From Thiosulfatihalobacter marinus (GTDB taxonomy: Bacteria; Pseudomonadota; Alphaproteobacteria; Rhodobacterales; Rhodobacteraceae): a stretch of DNA of 64,000 bases. Below the pieces are notes generated by a model. The model was not told the DNA's origin and ran no database searches. It was given only the letters and a program-made list of their open reading frames with translations. The stretch's first letter is position 1, and each line of letters opens with the position of its first letter. Position numbers and translations under genes: made by a program. The DNA is taken from assembly GCF_016019955.1 (NCBI RefSeq), contig NZ_JAECRZ010000014.1:1-64000 (forward strand). The letters are read 5' to 3'. Positions 43,373 through 52,807 of this stretch are shown here, piece after piece.

Positions 43373-44977
43373 ATGGCCTATGATTATGTGATTGCCGGCG
43401 GCGGTTCTGCGGGCTGCACCATGGCGGCAAGGCTGAGCGAGGATCCGGATATCACCGTCTGCCTGATCGAGGCGGGCGGGCCGGGCGACGACATCTTCAT
43501 CCGCGCGCCCGCGTTGGTGGCGGCGATGGTGTCGGGACGGCCGAAAATCAACAACTGGGCCTTTCAGACGGTTCCACAGCCCGGTCTGAACGGGCGGCGC
43601 GGGTTTCAGCCGCGCGGCAAGGCTTTGGGCGGGTCTTCGGCGATCAATGCGATGCTGTATGTGCGTGGCCATCCCGGCGACTATGACGATTGGGCCAATC
43701 TTGGCTGTGCGGGCTGGGACTGGCAATCGGTGCTGCCCTATTTCCTGAAATCCGAGGGCAATCAGAACGGCGCCGAGGCGCTGCACGGCGCGGACGGCCC
43801 GCTGCAAGTTTGCGATCAATCGGCGCCGCGCCCGATCAACGAAGCGTTTTTCGACGCCAGTGAACAACAGCAGTTGCGCCGAAATCCGGATTTCAACGGC
43901 GCCGAACAAGAGGGTGTTGGCCTGTATCAGGTCACACAATTTTGCGACGGCCCGCGCAAGGGCGAACGGTGCTCTGCGGCGGCGGCCTATCTTTCCGGTG
44001 TCCGAAACCGGCCCAACCTGACGATCCTGACCCGCGCCTTGGCCGAGAGGCTGGTTTTTGACGGCAAGCGGGCGGCTGGTGTGCGGTACCGGCAGCGGGG
44101 GCGGGTGAAGCTGGCCGAGGCGCGACGCGAAGTGATCCTGTGCGGTGGGGCGTTCGGCTCGCCGCAGCTATTGATGCTGTCCGGCATCGGGCCGCGTGAC
44201 GAACTGAGCGCCCATGGCATCGAAACCCGCCAAGACTTGCCCGGAGTCGGACAGAACCTTCAGGACCATCTTGATTATGTGATCAGCTATACCAGCAAAC
44301 GGCGTGATGTGACGGGGCTTGGCCCGGTCGGCCTGTGGGATCTTGGCAAGGCCGCGCGGCGCTGGAAGCGCCACGGGGATGGCGCGTTTTCAACCCCGTA
44401 TGCGGAAAGTGGCGGGTTCCTCAAATCCGATCCGGGCCTGTCGCGGCCCGATCTGCAATTGCACATGGTTGCGGGAATTGTCGACCAACACATGCGCAGG
44501 ATCCATCTGGCGCACGGGTTTTCCTGCCATGTCTGCGTGCTGCGGCCCCAAAGCCGCGGCCATGTCGGGCTGGTCTCGGACCGTGCGGCGGATGCGCCCC
44601 GCATCGATCCGGCCTATTTGAGCGATCCGCGCGACCTGCCCGTTCTGATGCGCGGCGCCCGCCTGATGGAGGCGATCATGGAGGCGCCGCCGCTTGCCCC
44701 GTGGCGCCACAAGCGGCTTTATCCGCATGATGGCAGCGACACGGCGCTGGAGGCGGATATCCGCAACCGGGCCGATACGATCTATCACCCGGTCGGAACC
44801 TGCAAGATGGGCGTGGATGACATGGCCGTCACCGATACGGCCGGACGCGTCCATGGGGTGACATCTCTGCGGGTGGTGGATGCTTCGCTGATGCCAACAC
44901 TGATCGGCGGCAACACCAACGCGCCGGTCATCATGATGGCCGAAAAGATCGCCGACGGGATGCGGACAGCCAGGTGA
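43373..44977 (+). CDS. GMC-family choline dehydrogenase-like oxidoreductase
   Basis: A 534-residue FAD enzyme. DYVIAGGGSAGCTMAARLSE binds the ADP part of FAD, PRGKALGGSSAINAMLYVRG is GMC signature 1, and GAFGSPQLLMLSGIGP is signature 2. The active-site His and Asn are in YHPVGTCKMG and GGNTNAPVIMMAE. It oxidises primary alcohols such as choline, but no bet genes are adjacent, so the substrate is open. GGGAGAG lies upstream of the ATG at 43373. Confidence 0.88.
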   Translation: MAYDYVIAGGGSAGCTMAARLSEDPDITVCLIEAGGPGDDIFIRAPALVAAMVSGRPKINNWAFQTVPQPGLNGRRGFQPRGKALGGSSAINAMLYVRGHPGDYDDWANLGCAGWDWQSVLPYFLKSEGNQNGAEALHGADGPLQVCDQSAPRPINEAFFDASEQQQLRRNPDFNGAEQEGVGLYQVTQFCDGPRKGERCSAAAAYLSGVRNRPNLTILTRALAERLVFDGKRAAGVRYRQRGRVKLAEARREVILCGGAFGSPQLLMLSGIGPRDELSAHGIETRQDLPGVGQNLQDHLDYVISYTSKRRDVTGLGPVGLWDLGKAARRWKRHGDGAFSTPYAESGGFLKSDPGLSRPDLQLHMVAGIVDQHMRRIHLAHGFSCHVCVLRPQSRGHVGLVSDRAADAPRIDPAYLSDPRDLPVLMRGARLMEAIMEAPPLAPWRHKRLYPHDGSDTALEADIRNRADTIYHPVGTCKMGVDDMAVTDTAGRVHGVTSLRVVDASLMPTLIGGNTNAPVIMMAEKIADGMRTAR

Positions 44978-45168
44978 GGCGGCGATTGAGGGAAATGCGA
45001 TTGGTTTTTCCCATTTCACGGCGCCCCGGAGCGGTTAAAACGGCCAGACCTCCGGTGTGGGGTGCTGGACGATCTTTGATGTATGCGAAATGATCGCTGA
45101 CGAAAGCACCGGCGTGATGCAGGCAGGCCCGCCGCGACGCCGGGCGCGCAAAAGGAGTAAAGAGGGAC

Positions 45169-45975
45169 ATGGAACAGATATTGGAACAAAGCGGGTGGGT
45201 GATGCCCCTGTTGATCGCGACGGCCAAGGCGCTGCTGGTGATCGTCGTGGGCTGGATGGTGGCCGGAACGGTCAGCCGTCTGGTGCGCAAGCGGGTGAAT
45301 GCCAATCCCGAAATCGACGCGACGCTGGGCAATTTCGCGGCTTCCATCGTGAAATGGATCATCCTGTTGATGGTGCTGGTGGCGGTGCTGTCGCTTTACG
45401 GGATCGAGGCGACCTCGCTGGTGGCCATGATGGGCGCGGCGACGCTGGCGATCGGGCTGGCATTGCAGGGCACGCTTTCGGATCTGGCGGCGGGGTTCAT
45501 GCTGATTCTGTTCCGCCCCTACAAGCTGGGCCAATATGTCGATATTGGCGGCACGGCCGGCACCGTCAAGGATATCAACCTGTTCGTGACCGAACTGGCG
45601 ACCCCGGACAACGTGCAGATCATCGTGCCCAACGGGCAGGCCTGGGGCTCGATCATCACCAATTTCAGCCACCACGACACCCGGCGCGTGGATCTTGTTT
45701 TTGGCATCGATTATGAGGACGACGCGGAAAAGGCGATGCAGATCGTGCTGGACTGGGCCAGGGCCGATTCCCGTGTGATGGGCGATCCCGAACCCTGGGT
45801 GCGCGTGACCAACCTGGGCGGTAGCTCGGTGGATATCACCTCGCGCATCTGGGTGCAGGCGGCGGATTTCTGGGACGTGAAATTCGACATGACCAAGGGC
45901 GTCAAGGAAGCCTTTGACAAGGGCGGCGTGTCGATCCCCTATCCGCACACCGTCATGGTGCAGCGCGCGGGCTAA
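45169..45975 (+). CDS. Small-conductance mechanosensitive channel (MscS)
   Basis: A 268-residue channel with three TM helices. TM3, LVAMMGAATLAIGLALQGTL, has the Gly/Ala packing pattern of the MscS pore, followed by GFMLILFRPYKLGQYVDIGG of the beta domain and a C-terminal cage domain. It releases solutes on hypo-osmotic shock. AAAGGAGTAAAGAGGG precedes the ATG. A bidirectional terminator follows. Confidence 0.9.
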   Translation: MEQILEQSGWVMPLLIATAKALLVIVVGWMVAGTVSRLVRKRVNANPEIDATLGNFAASIVKWIILLMVLVAVLSLYGIEATSLVAMMGAATLAIGLALQGTLSDLAAGFMLILFRPYKLGQYVDIGGTAGTVKDINLFVTELATPDNVQIIVPNGQAWGSIITNFSHHDTRRVDLVFGIDYEDDAEKAMQIVLDWARADSRVMGDPEPWVRVTNLGGSSVDITSRIWVQAADFWDVKFDMTKGVKEAFDKGGVSIPYPHTVMVQRAG

Positions 45976-45981
45976 GCCAAG

Positions 45982-46013
45982 GGGGCCAGGGCGTATCCAA
46001 ACGCCCTGGCCCC
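45982..46013. terminator. Bidirectional hairpin terminator between mscS-type gene and ald
   Basis: GGGGCCAGGGCGT (45982-45994) pairs perfectly with ACGCCCTGGCCCC (46001-46013) over a six-base loop. It lies between two convergent genes and can serve both; T-runs are absent, so the stem itself must do the work. Confidence 0.7.
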
Positions 46014-46047
46014 GGCAATTTCAGCTTCGCGATCGCCCGTCGACTGA

Positions 46048-47169
46048 TCAGGCGGCCTTCAGGGCCAGGCTGGGCGACAGAACGTCAATGCCCAGCGCCT
46101 TGCCCACCGCGTAATAGGTCAGCTGGCCGGCATGAATGTTCAGCCCGTTCAGCAGGTGGGGATCATCCTCGCATGCCTGGCGCCAGCCCTTGTCGGCCAG
46201 GTTCAGCAGGAACGGCAGCGTTGCGTTGCCCAGGGCCTGTGTCGAGGTGCGGGCCACGGCGCCTGGCATATTGGCCACGCAGTAATGCATGATCCCGTCC
46301 ACCTCGTAGATCGGATCAGCGTGGGTGGTTGCCTTTGAGGTCTCGAAACAGCCGCCCTGGTCAATCGCCACATCCACCAGCGCCGCGCCGGGCTTCATCT
46401 CGGAAAGCTGGTCGCGGCTGATCAGCTTGGGCGCTGCGGCGCCGGGGATCAGCACCGCGCCGATCACCATGTCGGCCTCGCGCACCAGTTCGGCCGTGGC
46501 GCCAGCAGTGGAATAGAGGTTCTTGAACGTGCCGCCAAAAACATCGTCAAGGTATTTCAGGCGCGGCAGCGAGCGGTCCAGCACGGTTACATCCGCCCCC
46601 ATGCCGGCGGCGATCTTGGCGGCGTGGGTGCCGACAACGCCGCCCCCGATTACCACCACTTTGGCCGGGGCCACGCCCGGCACGCCGCCCATCAACACGC
46701 CGCGCCCGCCATTGGCCTTTTGCAGCGTCCACGCGCCGACCTGCGGCGCCAGACGCCCGGCAACCTCGGACATCGGCGCAAGCAGCGGCAAGCCGCCGCG
46801 CGCATCGGTGACGGTCTCATAGGCAATCGCGGTGCAACCGCTGGCCAGCAGGTCCCGGGTTTGCTCCGGGTCCGGCGCAAGGTGCAGGTAAGTGAACAGC
46901 AATTGCCCTTCGCGCAGCATCTGGCGTTCCACGGCCTGGGGTTCCTTCACCTTCACGATCATGTCGGCGGTGGCAAAGATTTCTTCGGCGCTGTCCAGAA
47001 TGACGGCCCCTGCGGCGATGTAATCATCGTCGGTAAAACCCGCGCCCATCCCGGCGCCCGCCTGGATCAGCACGGTATGACCATGGGCCACTGCCTCGCG
47101 CGCGGCGTCCGGGGTCATGCCCACGCGGAATTCCTGAGGTTTGATTTCGGTTGGGCAACCAATTTTCAT
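46048..47169 (-). CDS. ald: Alanine dehydrogenase
   Basis: A 373-residue NAD-dependent enzyme interconverting L-alanine and pyruvate plus ammonia. MKIGCPTEIKPQEFRVGMTP, VKVKEPQ with the substrate lysine, LFTYLHLAPD with the catalytic histidine, and VIGGGVVGTHAAKIAAGMGA of the NAD site are all present. It is divergent from a Lrp-type regulator gene (47312), the usual pairing for alanine-induced ald expression. Confidence 0.95.
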   Translation of the reverse strand: MKIGCPTEIKPQEFRVGMTPDAAREAVAHGHTVLIQAGAGMGAGFTDDDYIAAGAVILDSAEEIFATADMIVKVKEPQAVERQMLREGQLLFTYLHLAPDPEQTRDLLASGCTAIAYETVTDARGGLPLLAPMSEVAGRLAPQVGAWTLQKANGGRGVLMGGVPGVAPAKVVVIGGGVVGTHAAKIAAGMGADVTVLDRSLPRLKYLDDVFGGTFKNLYSTAGATAELVREADMVIGAVLIPGAAAPKLISRDQLSEMKPGAALVDVAIDQGGCFETSKATTHADPIYEVDGIMHYCVANMPGAVARTSTQALGNATLPFLLNLADKGWRQACEDDPHLLNGLNIHAGQLTYYAVGKALGIDVLSPSLALKAA

Positions 47170-47311
47170 GACACGAGTCTCCCTGGGTGTCTGCTTTGCC
47201 CCAGTATGCGGAGATGTGCGGGGAATTTGCTTGTTTTTTAGGCGGATTGGAAACTGGTGAAGTGTAGAATCTTCGACTAGTATGACAAGAAGCGCAAGGA
47301 ATGATCACAAT

Positions 47312-47770
47312 ATGTCTCTGGATCAAACGGATCATCGGATTCTTCGGGTGTTGCAAAAGCAGGGCCGCATTTCAAACGCCGAGCTTTCGGAGAAGGTGAA
47401 TCTTTCGCCTTCGGCCTGCCACCGCCGTGTCCATCGGCTGGAGACTGCGGGCTATGTGCGCGATTACGTGGCGCTGCTGGATCCGCGCAAGATGAACCTG
47501 CCGACCACTGTTTTTGTCGAGATCACGTTGTCAGCGCAGGCCGACGAGGTGCTGGACGCCTTCGAAAAGGCCGTGGCGCGCGTGCCGCATGTGCTGGAAT
47601 GCCACCTGATGGCGGGGACGGCGGACTATATCCTCAAGGTCGTGGTCGCGGACACCGACGATTTTGCCCGCATCCACCGCCAGCAGCTGGCCCGCCTGCC
47701 GGGCGTGGCCCAGATGCAATCCTCCTTTGCGCTGCGCACCGTGTTCAAGACAACGGCTCTGCCCGTCTGA
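47312..47770 (+). CDS. Lrp/AsnC-family regulator, likely activator of ald
   Basis: A 152-residue regulator. The N-terminal helix-turn-helix (LDQTDHRILRVLQKQGRISN, then LSPSACHRRVHRLE) is followed by an RAM ligand domain (FVEITLSAQADEVLDAF, HLMAGTADYILKVVV). The ATG at 47312 gives the normal length; an in-frame ATG at 47282 would add ten residues. The 142-base gap to ald probably holds the shared control region; ligand alanine is inferred from the neighbour. Confidence 0.87.
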   Translation: MSLDQTDHRILRVLQKQGRISNAELSEKVNLSPSACHRRVHRLETAGYVRDYVALLDPRKMNLPTTVFVEITLSAQADEVLDAFEKAVARVPHVLECHLMAGTADYILKVVVADTDDFARIHRQQLARLPGVAQMQSSFALRTVFKTTALPV

Positions 47771-47873
47771 CCAGCCGCGGGGCGCGCGCAATGGCGGATA
47801 TGTCAGACATTCGCGTTGACGGGGCGATCCCGGCAGCGGCACTATCCAGCAGGGTTTATGGGGCAAGGAACGC

Positions 47874-49454
47874 ATGGATTGGGATCATATTGTCATTGGC
47901 GCGGGCAGTGCGGGCTGTGTGGTGGCGAACCGTTTGGCGCGCGCAGGCCGCAAGGTGCTTTTGCTGGAGGCCGGCGGGCGCGACAATTACCACTGGATCC
48001 ACATTCCGATGGGCTATCTGTACTGCATCGGCAATCCGCGCACTGACTGGATGTACAAGACCGCGCCGGACAAGGGGCTGAACGGGCGGTCGCTGATCTA
48101 TCCGCGCGGCAAGGTTCTGGGCGGCTGTTCGTCGATCAACGGAATGCTGTATCTGCGCGGTCAGGCGGCGGATTATGACGGATGGCGGCAGATGGGCAAT
48201 CCCGGCTGGGGCTGGGACGATGTGTTGCCGTTGTTCAAGGTGGCCGAGGATTACGTGGATGGCCCCGGCGAGATGCATGGTGCGGGCGGCGAGTGGCACG
48301 TGGACAACCAACGCCTGCACTGGGACGTTCTGGACGACTGGATGGCAGCGGCACAGGCGGCCGGGGTGCCGCGCACGGATGATTTCAACACCGGCAACAA
48401 CGAGGGCGTGGGCTATTTCAAGGTGAACCAGTCCGGCGGATGGCGGCTGAACACCGCCCGGGCGTTCTTGCGCCCGATGAAAGACCGCGCGCTGAAAGTC
48501 GAGGTGCACGCGCTGACAGAGCGCCTGCTGATCGAGGCGGGGCGCGTCGTGGGCGTGGCCTATCGTCAGGGCGGCACGCTGAAGCAGGCGCGTTGCGGCG
48601 GTGATGTGGTGCTTTGCGCGGGGGCGGTGAACTCGCCCCAGATCTTGCAGGTGTCGGGCATCGGCCCGGGCGCGCTTTTGCAGGAGCATGGCATCGCCGT
48701 GCAGCATGAGGTGGCGCAGATTGGCGAAAATCTGCAAGACCACCTGCAACTGCGCTGTGCATGGAAGCTGGACGGGGCCAGGACGCTGAACACAATGGCA
48801 AACTCGCTGATCGGCAAGGCCCGGATCGGTCTGGAATACCTGCTCAGACGCACGGGGCCGATGTCCATGTCGCCAAGTCAGCTGGGGGCCTTCACCAGGT
48901 CGCGCCCCGATCTGGAAACGCCCGATCTGGAATACCATGTTCAGCCCCTTACGCTGGAGGCGTTTGGCCAGCCGCTGCATGATTTTCCCGCCATGACCGC
49001 CAGCGTGTGCAATCTGCGCCCCGAAAGCCGGGGGCACGTGCGCATCACATCCCTCGACCCGGCAACACCGCCCGAGATCGCGCCGAACTACCTTGCGACC
49101 GAGGGCGACCGCGCGGTTGCTATGGCCGCGATCCGGCAGGCGCGCGCGATCATGGGACAGGCACCAATGGCGAAATACAGCCCCGAAGAGATGAAGCCGG
49201 GGATCGGCGCGCAGACCGATGCCGAACTGGCCCGCGCGGCCGGCGATATCGGCACCACGATCTTTCATCCGGTCGGCACCGTGCGCATGGGTGCGGATGA
49301 GGCGGCGCCGCTGGATGCGCGGCTGCGGATGAAGGGGTTGGGCGGGCTGCGCGTGGCGGATGCCTCGATCATGCCGGCAATCACCAGCGGCAACACCAAC
49401 TCGCCCGTCATCATGATCGGCGAAAAAGCCGCGCAAATGATGCTGGAAGAGTAA
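47874..49454 (+). CDS. GMC-family choline dehydrogenase-like oxidoreductase
   Basis: A 526-residue FAD enzyme. DHIVIGAGSAGCVVANRLAR is the FAD loop, YPRGKVLGGCSSINGMLYLR is signature 1, and GAVNSPQILQVSGIGP is signature 2. The catalytic pair is in IFHPVGTVRMG and GNTNSPVIMIGE. It is not closely similar to the GMC gene at 43373, so this is not a recent duplication. Substrate unknown. Confidence 0.88.
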   Translation: MDWDHIVIGAGSAGCVVANRLARAGRKVLLLEAGGRDNYHWIHIPMGYLYCIGNPRTDWMYKTAPDKGLNGRSLIYPRGKVLGGCSSINGMLYLRGQAADYDGWRQMGNPGWGWDDVLPLFKVAEDYVDGPGEMHGAGGEWHVDNQRLHWDVLDDWMAAAQAAGVPRTDDFNTGNNEGVGYFKVNQSGGWRLNTARAFLRPMKDRALKVEVHALTERLLIEAGRVVGVAYRQGGTLKQARCGGDVVLCAGAVNSPQILQVSGIGPGALLQEHGIAVQHEVAQIGENLQDHLQLRCAWKLDGARTLNTMANSLIGKARIGLEYLLRRTGPMSMSPSQLGAFTRSRPDLETPDLEYHVQPLTLEAFGQPLHDFPAMTASVCNLRPESRGHVRITSLDPATPPEIAPNYLATEGDRAVAMAAIRQARAIMGQAPMAKYSPEEMKPGIGAQTDAELARAAGDIGTTIFHPVGTVRMGADEAAPLDARLRMKGLGGLRVADASIMPAITSGNTNSPVIMIGEKAAQMMLEE

Positions 49455-49457
49455 GCG

Positions 49458-49481
49458 CGCCCCGAAAACTGATCCGGGGCG
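49458..49481 (+). terminator. Hairpin after the GMC gene
   Basis: CGCCCCG (49458-49464) pairs with CGGGGCG (49475-49481), four bases after the stop. The stem is short and there is no T-run. Confidence 0.4.
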
Positions 49482-49525
49482 ACAGGGTATGTTTTCCGGT
49501 CCCGGAACCGGCCCGGGCGCGGGTT

Positions 49526-50404
49526 TCAGGCGTTGTCTTCGTCCGTTGGGCCGATCTTGTCCCAGGTCCGGGTGTCGAAATCCGCCGCATCATGGCGTTC
49601 GCGCAGCTGGCTGGACGGCTCGCCAAAGGCGCGGTTCACCATGCGGCCACGTTGCACCGCCGGGCGCGCGTCGATCTCATTTGCCCAGCGCAGCACATGG
49701 TCATAGCTCTGCACGTCCAGGAACTCTCCGGCGCTGTAAAGCCGGCCCAGAACCAGTTGCCCGTACCAGGCCCAGATCGCCATATCCGCGATGGTATAGT
49801 CCTCGCCCGCGATATAGCGCGTATCGGCCAGTTGCCGGTTCAGCACATCCAGCTGGCGCTTGGCTTCCATGGCAAAGCGGTTGATCGGGTATTCCCATTT
49901 CTCGGGTGCATAGGCATAGAAATGGCCGAACCCGCCGCCCAGATAGGGTGCGCTGCCCATCTGCCAGAACAGCCAGCTGAGCATTTCGGCCCGGCGCTCT
50001 TTGGGGCCAAGGAATGCGTCAAAGGTTTCGGCCAGGTGCAGCAGGATGGCACCGCTTTCAAACACCCGCACCGGCGCGTCGCCGGACCGGTCCATCAGGG
50101 CCGGGATCTTGGAATTCGGGTTCACGTCCACAAAGCCCGAGCCAAACTGATCGCCGTCGCCGATATTGATCAGCCATGCGTCATATTCGGCCCCCTTATG
50201 CCCGGCGGCCAGCAATTCCTCGAACAGGACCGTCACCTTGACGCCGTTGGGCGTGGCCAGTGAATAAAGCTGGTAGGGGTGTTGGCCCACAGGCAGATCC
50301 TTGTCATGGGTCGGGCCGGCAATGGGCCGGTTGATACTGGCAAACTGCCCGCCGCTTTCGCGGTCCCATGTCCAGACTTGCGGGGGGGTGTAGGTGTCAC
50401 TCAT
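49526..50404 (-). CDS. yghU: YghU-type glutathione S-transferase / disulfide-bond oxidoreductase
   Basis: A 292-residue GST-like protein. The long N-terminal extension (YTPPQVWTWDRESGGQFASI) before the thioredoxin fold, then HPYQLYSLATPNGVKVTVLF and ESGAILLHLAE, are typical of the Nu-class YghU/YfcG enzymes, which reduce disulfides and peroxides with two bound glutathiones. Single leftward gene. Confidence 0.88.
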   Translation of the reverse strand: MSDTYTPPQVWTWDRESGGQFASINRPIAGPTHDKDLPVGQHPYQLYSLATPNGVKVTVLFEELLAAGHKGAEYDAWLINIGDGDQFGSGFVDVNPNSKIPALMDRSGDAPVRVFESGAILLHLAETFDAFLGPKERRAEMLSWLFWQMGSAPYLGGGFGHFYAYAPEKWEYPINRFAMEAKRQLDVLNRQLADTRYIAGEDYTIADMAIWAWYGQLVLGRLYSAGEFLDVQSYDHVLRWANEIDARPAVQRGRMVNRAFGEPSSQLRERHDAADFDTRTWDKIGPTDEDNA

Positions 50405-50482
50405 GTGTTGCGCCCTGTCGATATTGTTTGCGTCGCGGACAGCTTAGACATTGTCGCGGCGGATTACACGGGCTGTTGCAGA

Positions 50483-51541
50483 TCACGCTGCGTCGGCGCG
50501 TGGTTCCAGGGCCAGAACGTCTGTTTCTCCGGTCCTGCCACGCAACAAAACCCGGCCCCTTGCGGTTGCGATCAAACGGTCCGGTATGGCCATCATGGCG
50601 GCTGTTTCCGCGTCAATCAGCGCCGGAGTTCCCATGCCCCGGCACGCGTCCTGTAGCCGCTTGGCGCGGTTGATCGTATCGCCGATATAGATCACCTGAG
50701 GTTTCTCCCAACCGCATTCGCCTACCGCTACATGCCCGCCCGAAATGCCAATGCGCAACTCGGGCACGACCCCATACTGTTCCAGATAATGCGCGCGTCT
50801 GGACTGTGCGATATCCAGTATTTCCGCGACACAGGCCAGGGCGCGTCCGTTTCGTGCCGCTCTTTCGCGGGGCCAGCTGATCACCACCTCGTCGCCCACA
50901 TAGGCATGAATTTCCCCACCATGGTGCTGGATTGCCGGGTCGATATCCAGAAAGAATTCGGCAATCATGCTTAGCGCGGTTTCGTCGCCCAGCTTTTCGG
51001 CCATCGCGGTCGAGCCGACCATATCGGCCAGCACGAATATCCGTTCTTCATGGGTGGGGCGCTTGTAGCGACCGAGGACGAAATTGCGCAATGTGCGCCC
51101 GCCGATCAGGCGCCGCGCGGTCATCAGAACCTGAATGAGCATGGCCGTGACGACCACAAACAGAAAGTCGCGCGGCATCCCGAATTTCAGCCAGTCCTCG
51201 TAAAGCTGGCGGTCTTGAATCAGGATGAGGATCAGGTGAGAGCTGGACAGCGCCACGAAAAGAATGCCCGTGGTCAGCAACACGCGTGCAATCAATGAAG
51301 GCGCAAACGGCAGGCGGCGCAACCACTGACCGACCGGTCCTGTACTGACCCAGATTTCCAGCACGCCCGCCACCGAGGCAACCGCCACGCCACGGGCCCC
51401 CCCGCGCACAAGCGCCTGTGCAAGGGTGCCTCCATGCGCGCGCATCCGCACCCCCATCTGGTCGAGCATCACGCCATAGAACGCCCCCAGGACCGCCCCG
51501 GCGATGACAATGAATAAAAAGGTGCTGGTGCTCCGGCTCAT
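50483..51541 (-). CDS. Membrane-anchored class III adenylate/guanylate cyclase
   Basis: A 352-residue protein. Residues about 1-160 contain four to five TM helices. The class III catalytic domain follows with FVLADMVGSTAMAEKLG (first metal Asp), IHAYVGDEVVISWP (second metal Asp) and GDTINRAKRLQDA (transition-state Asn and Arg). Catalytic residues appear complete, so it should make a cyclic nucleotide. There is no HAMP domain. Neighbours give no clue to the signal sensed. Confidence 0.85.
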   Translation of the reverse strand: MSRSTSTFLFIVIAGAVLGAFYGVMLDQMGVRMRAHGGTLAQALVRGGARGVAVASVAGVLEIWVSTGPVGQWLRRLPFAPSLIARVLLTTGILFVALSSSHLILILIQDRQLYEDWLKFGMPRDFLFVVVTAMLIQVLMTARRLIGGRTLRNFVLGRYKRPTHEERIFVLADMVGSTAMAEKLGDETALSMIAEFFLDIDPAIQHHGGEIHAYVGDEVVISWPRERAARNGRALACVAEILDIAQSRRAHYLEQYGVVPELRIGISGGHVAVGECGWEKPQVIYIGDTINRAKRLQDACRGMGTPALIDAETAAMMAIPDRLIATARGRVLLRGRTGETDVLALEPRADAA

Positions 51542-51820
51542 GACGGTCCCTGAATGGCTTTTGATGCTACGTTGTCCGTCCGCGACACCGTCGGTTTTCG
51601 GAGTGTGGGTTTGGGAGCGACCGAAATGGCGACCGCGATACCGAACCTAAGTGGTGGCGGGGCCAATTTCAAACGCTGCCGGGGCGATCTTTCGAAGCGA
51701 TGGTTTGATTTGGCGCATTTTGGCGCGCGCGGTTGCATCGGGCTGTGCGAGGGGTTGTGGACTCCGATCCAAGGTTAAGGCAGGCTCAAGACGTGGCGGC
51801 AGGTTTCAGGGGGGCTGAAG

Positions 51821-52708
51821 TTGGCGATCAAGCTTGAAATGCTGAAATGCTTTGCCACGGTGGCGCAACAGGGAAGCCTGTCCGCCGCGGCCGAGGAACT
51901 GGGCCGCACGCCATCGGCGGTATCCATGATGCTCAAACAGTTCGAAGACCATGTTGGATCGCCCCTGTTCGAGACAGCGCGCAAGTCCCGGCTGACGGCG
52001 GTGGGCGAATTGATTTTCGAAGAGGCGCGACGTGGCGTGGGCCATTTCGAAAACACCGTACAGGTGATCGGGGGCATCGCGCGGGCGGATCTGGGGTATC
52101 TGCGGCTGGCCGTCACGCCCTCTGTCGCCGCCACGATCCTGCCAACGGTCATCCGCAGCTTTATCGCGGCGCATCCCAGGGTTCAGGTGGACATCCGCGA
52201 CATGGAGTCCACGGCCATTGCCCACGAACTGATCCGGGAACGGGCCGATATCGGCATCGGGTCGGTGCCGCAGATCGAAGGGACGGTACGGCAAAACCTG
52301 TTCAGCGATGCGTTCGGGGTTGTGTGCCGCAAGGATGATCCGCTGGTCGAAAACTGGGATCAACTGACCTGGCGCAATATGGGCGATGTCATCCTGATCG
52401 CCAACGGGCTGTGCGATATGATCACCGATCCCGATTTTGCCCCGATCCTTGCCGGGTCGCGGCTTCGGGTGGCGAACACCACGTCGCTGTTGTCGCTTGT
52501 GCGGCAGGGTGTCGGCATCACGGTTCTGCCGCGCATGGCGGTCGAAGATCACCGGCGCGAACTGGCGTTCCTGCCGCTGGCGGACCTGTCCGCGCGCCGG
52601 AAGGTGGAAATGGTGTTTGCGCCCCGGCATTTGCTGATGCCCGCCGCGCGGGCTTTTGTGGATACGGTTGCGGAGCTGCAACGGGACCACAGGCTGCTGA
52701 CCGATTAA
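51821..52708 (+). CDS. LysR-family regulator of the unknown catabolic operon
   Basis: A 295-residue regulator starting at a TTG with AGGGGGG upstream. The helix-turn-helix is SLSAAAEELGRTPSAVSMML; the effector domain covers about residues 90-290. Unusually for the family it is in the same direction as its putative target operon, which starts 99 bases further on. A perfect dyad with T-N11-A spacing lies right after its stop codon. Confidence 0.87.
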   Translation: MAIKLEMLKCFATVAQQGSLSAAAEELGRTPSAVSMMLKQFEDHVGSPLFETARKSRLTAVGELIFEEARRGVGHFENTVQVIGGIARADLGYLRLAVTPSVAATILPTVIRSFIAAHPRVQVDIRDMESTAIAHELIRERADIGIGSVPQIEGTVRQNLFSDAFGVVCRKDDPLVENWDQLTWRNMGDVILIANGLCDMITDPDFAPILAGSRLRVANTTSLLSLVRQGVGITVLPRMAVEDHRRELAFLPLADLSARRKVEMVFAPRHLLMPAARAFVDTVAELQRDHRLLTD

Positions 52709-52710
52709 AA

Positions 52711-52725
52711 TTCAGAAATTCTGAA
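52711..52725 (+). promoter_or_regulatory. Perfect palindrome, candidate LysR operator
   Basis: TTCAGAAATTCTGAA is a perfect 7-bp dyad around a central A and contains the T-N11-A core of LysR-type sites. It is two bases past the LysR gene and about 80 bases before the aldehyde dehydrogenase start, a suitable position for activation. Confidence 0.55.
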
Positions 52726-52807
52726 ACTACTGTCAGATAATTGCGAGTGCTTGAAGCCTCGGGATCACCTATCCTGTTGGTGACATTGTGTATTCACAGG
52801 AGCCATC

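Noticed and set aside
45057-45716. 219-codon plus-strand frame overlapping the MscS gene
   Set aside because: Most of it is a shifted reading of the MscS coding region; the part before 45169 has no motif.
46523-47241. Plus-strand frames opposite ald
   Set aside because: Antisense shadows of alanine dehydrogenase.
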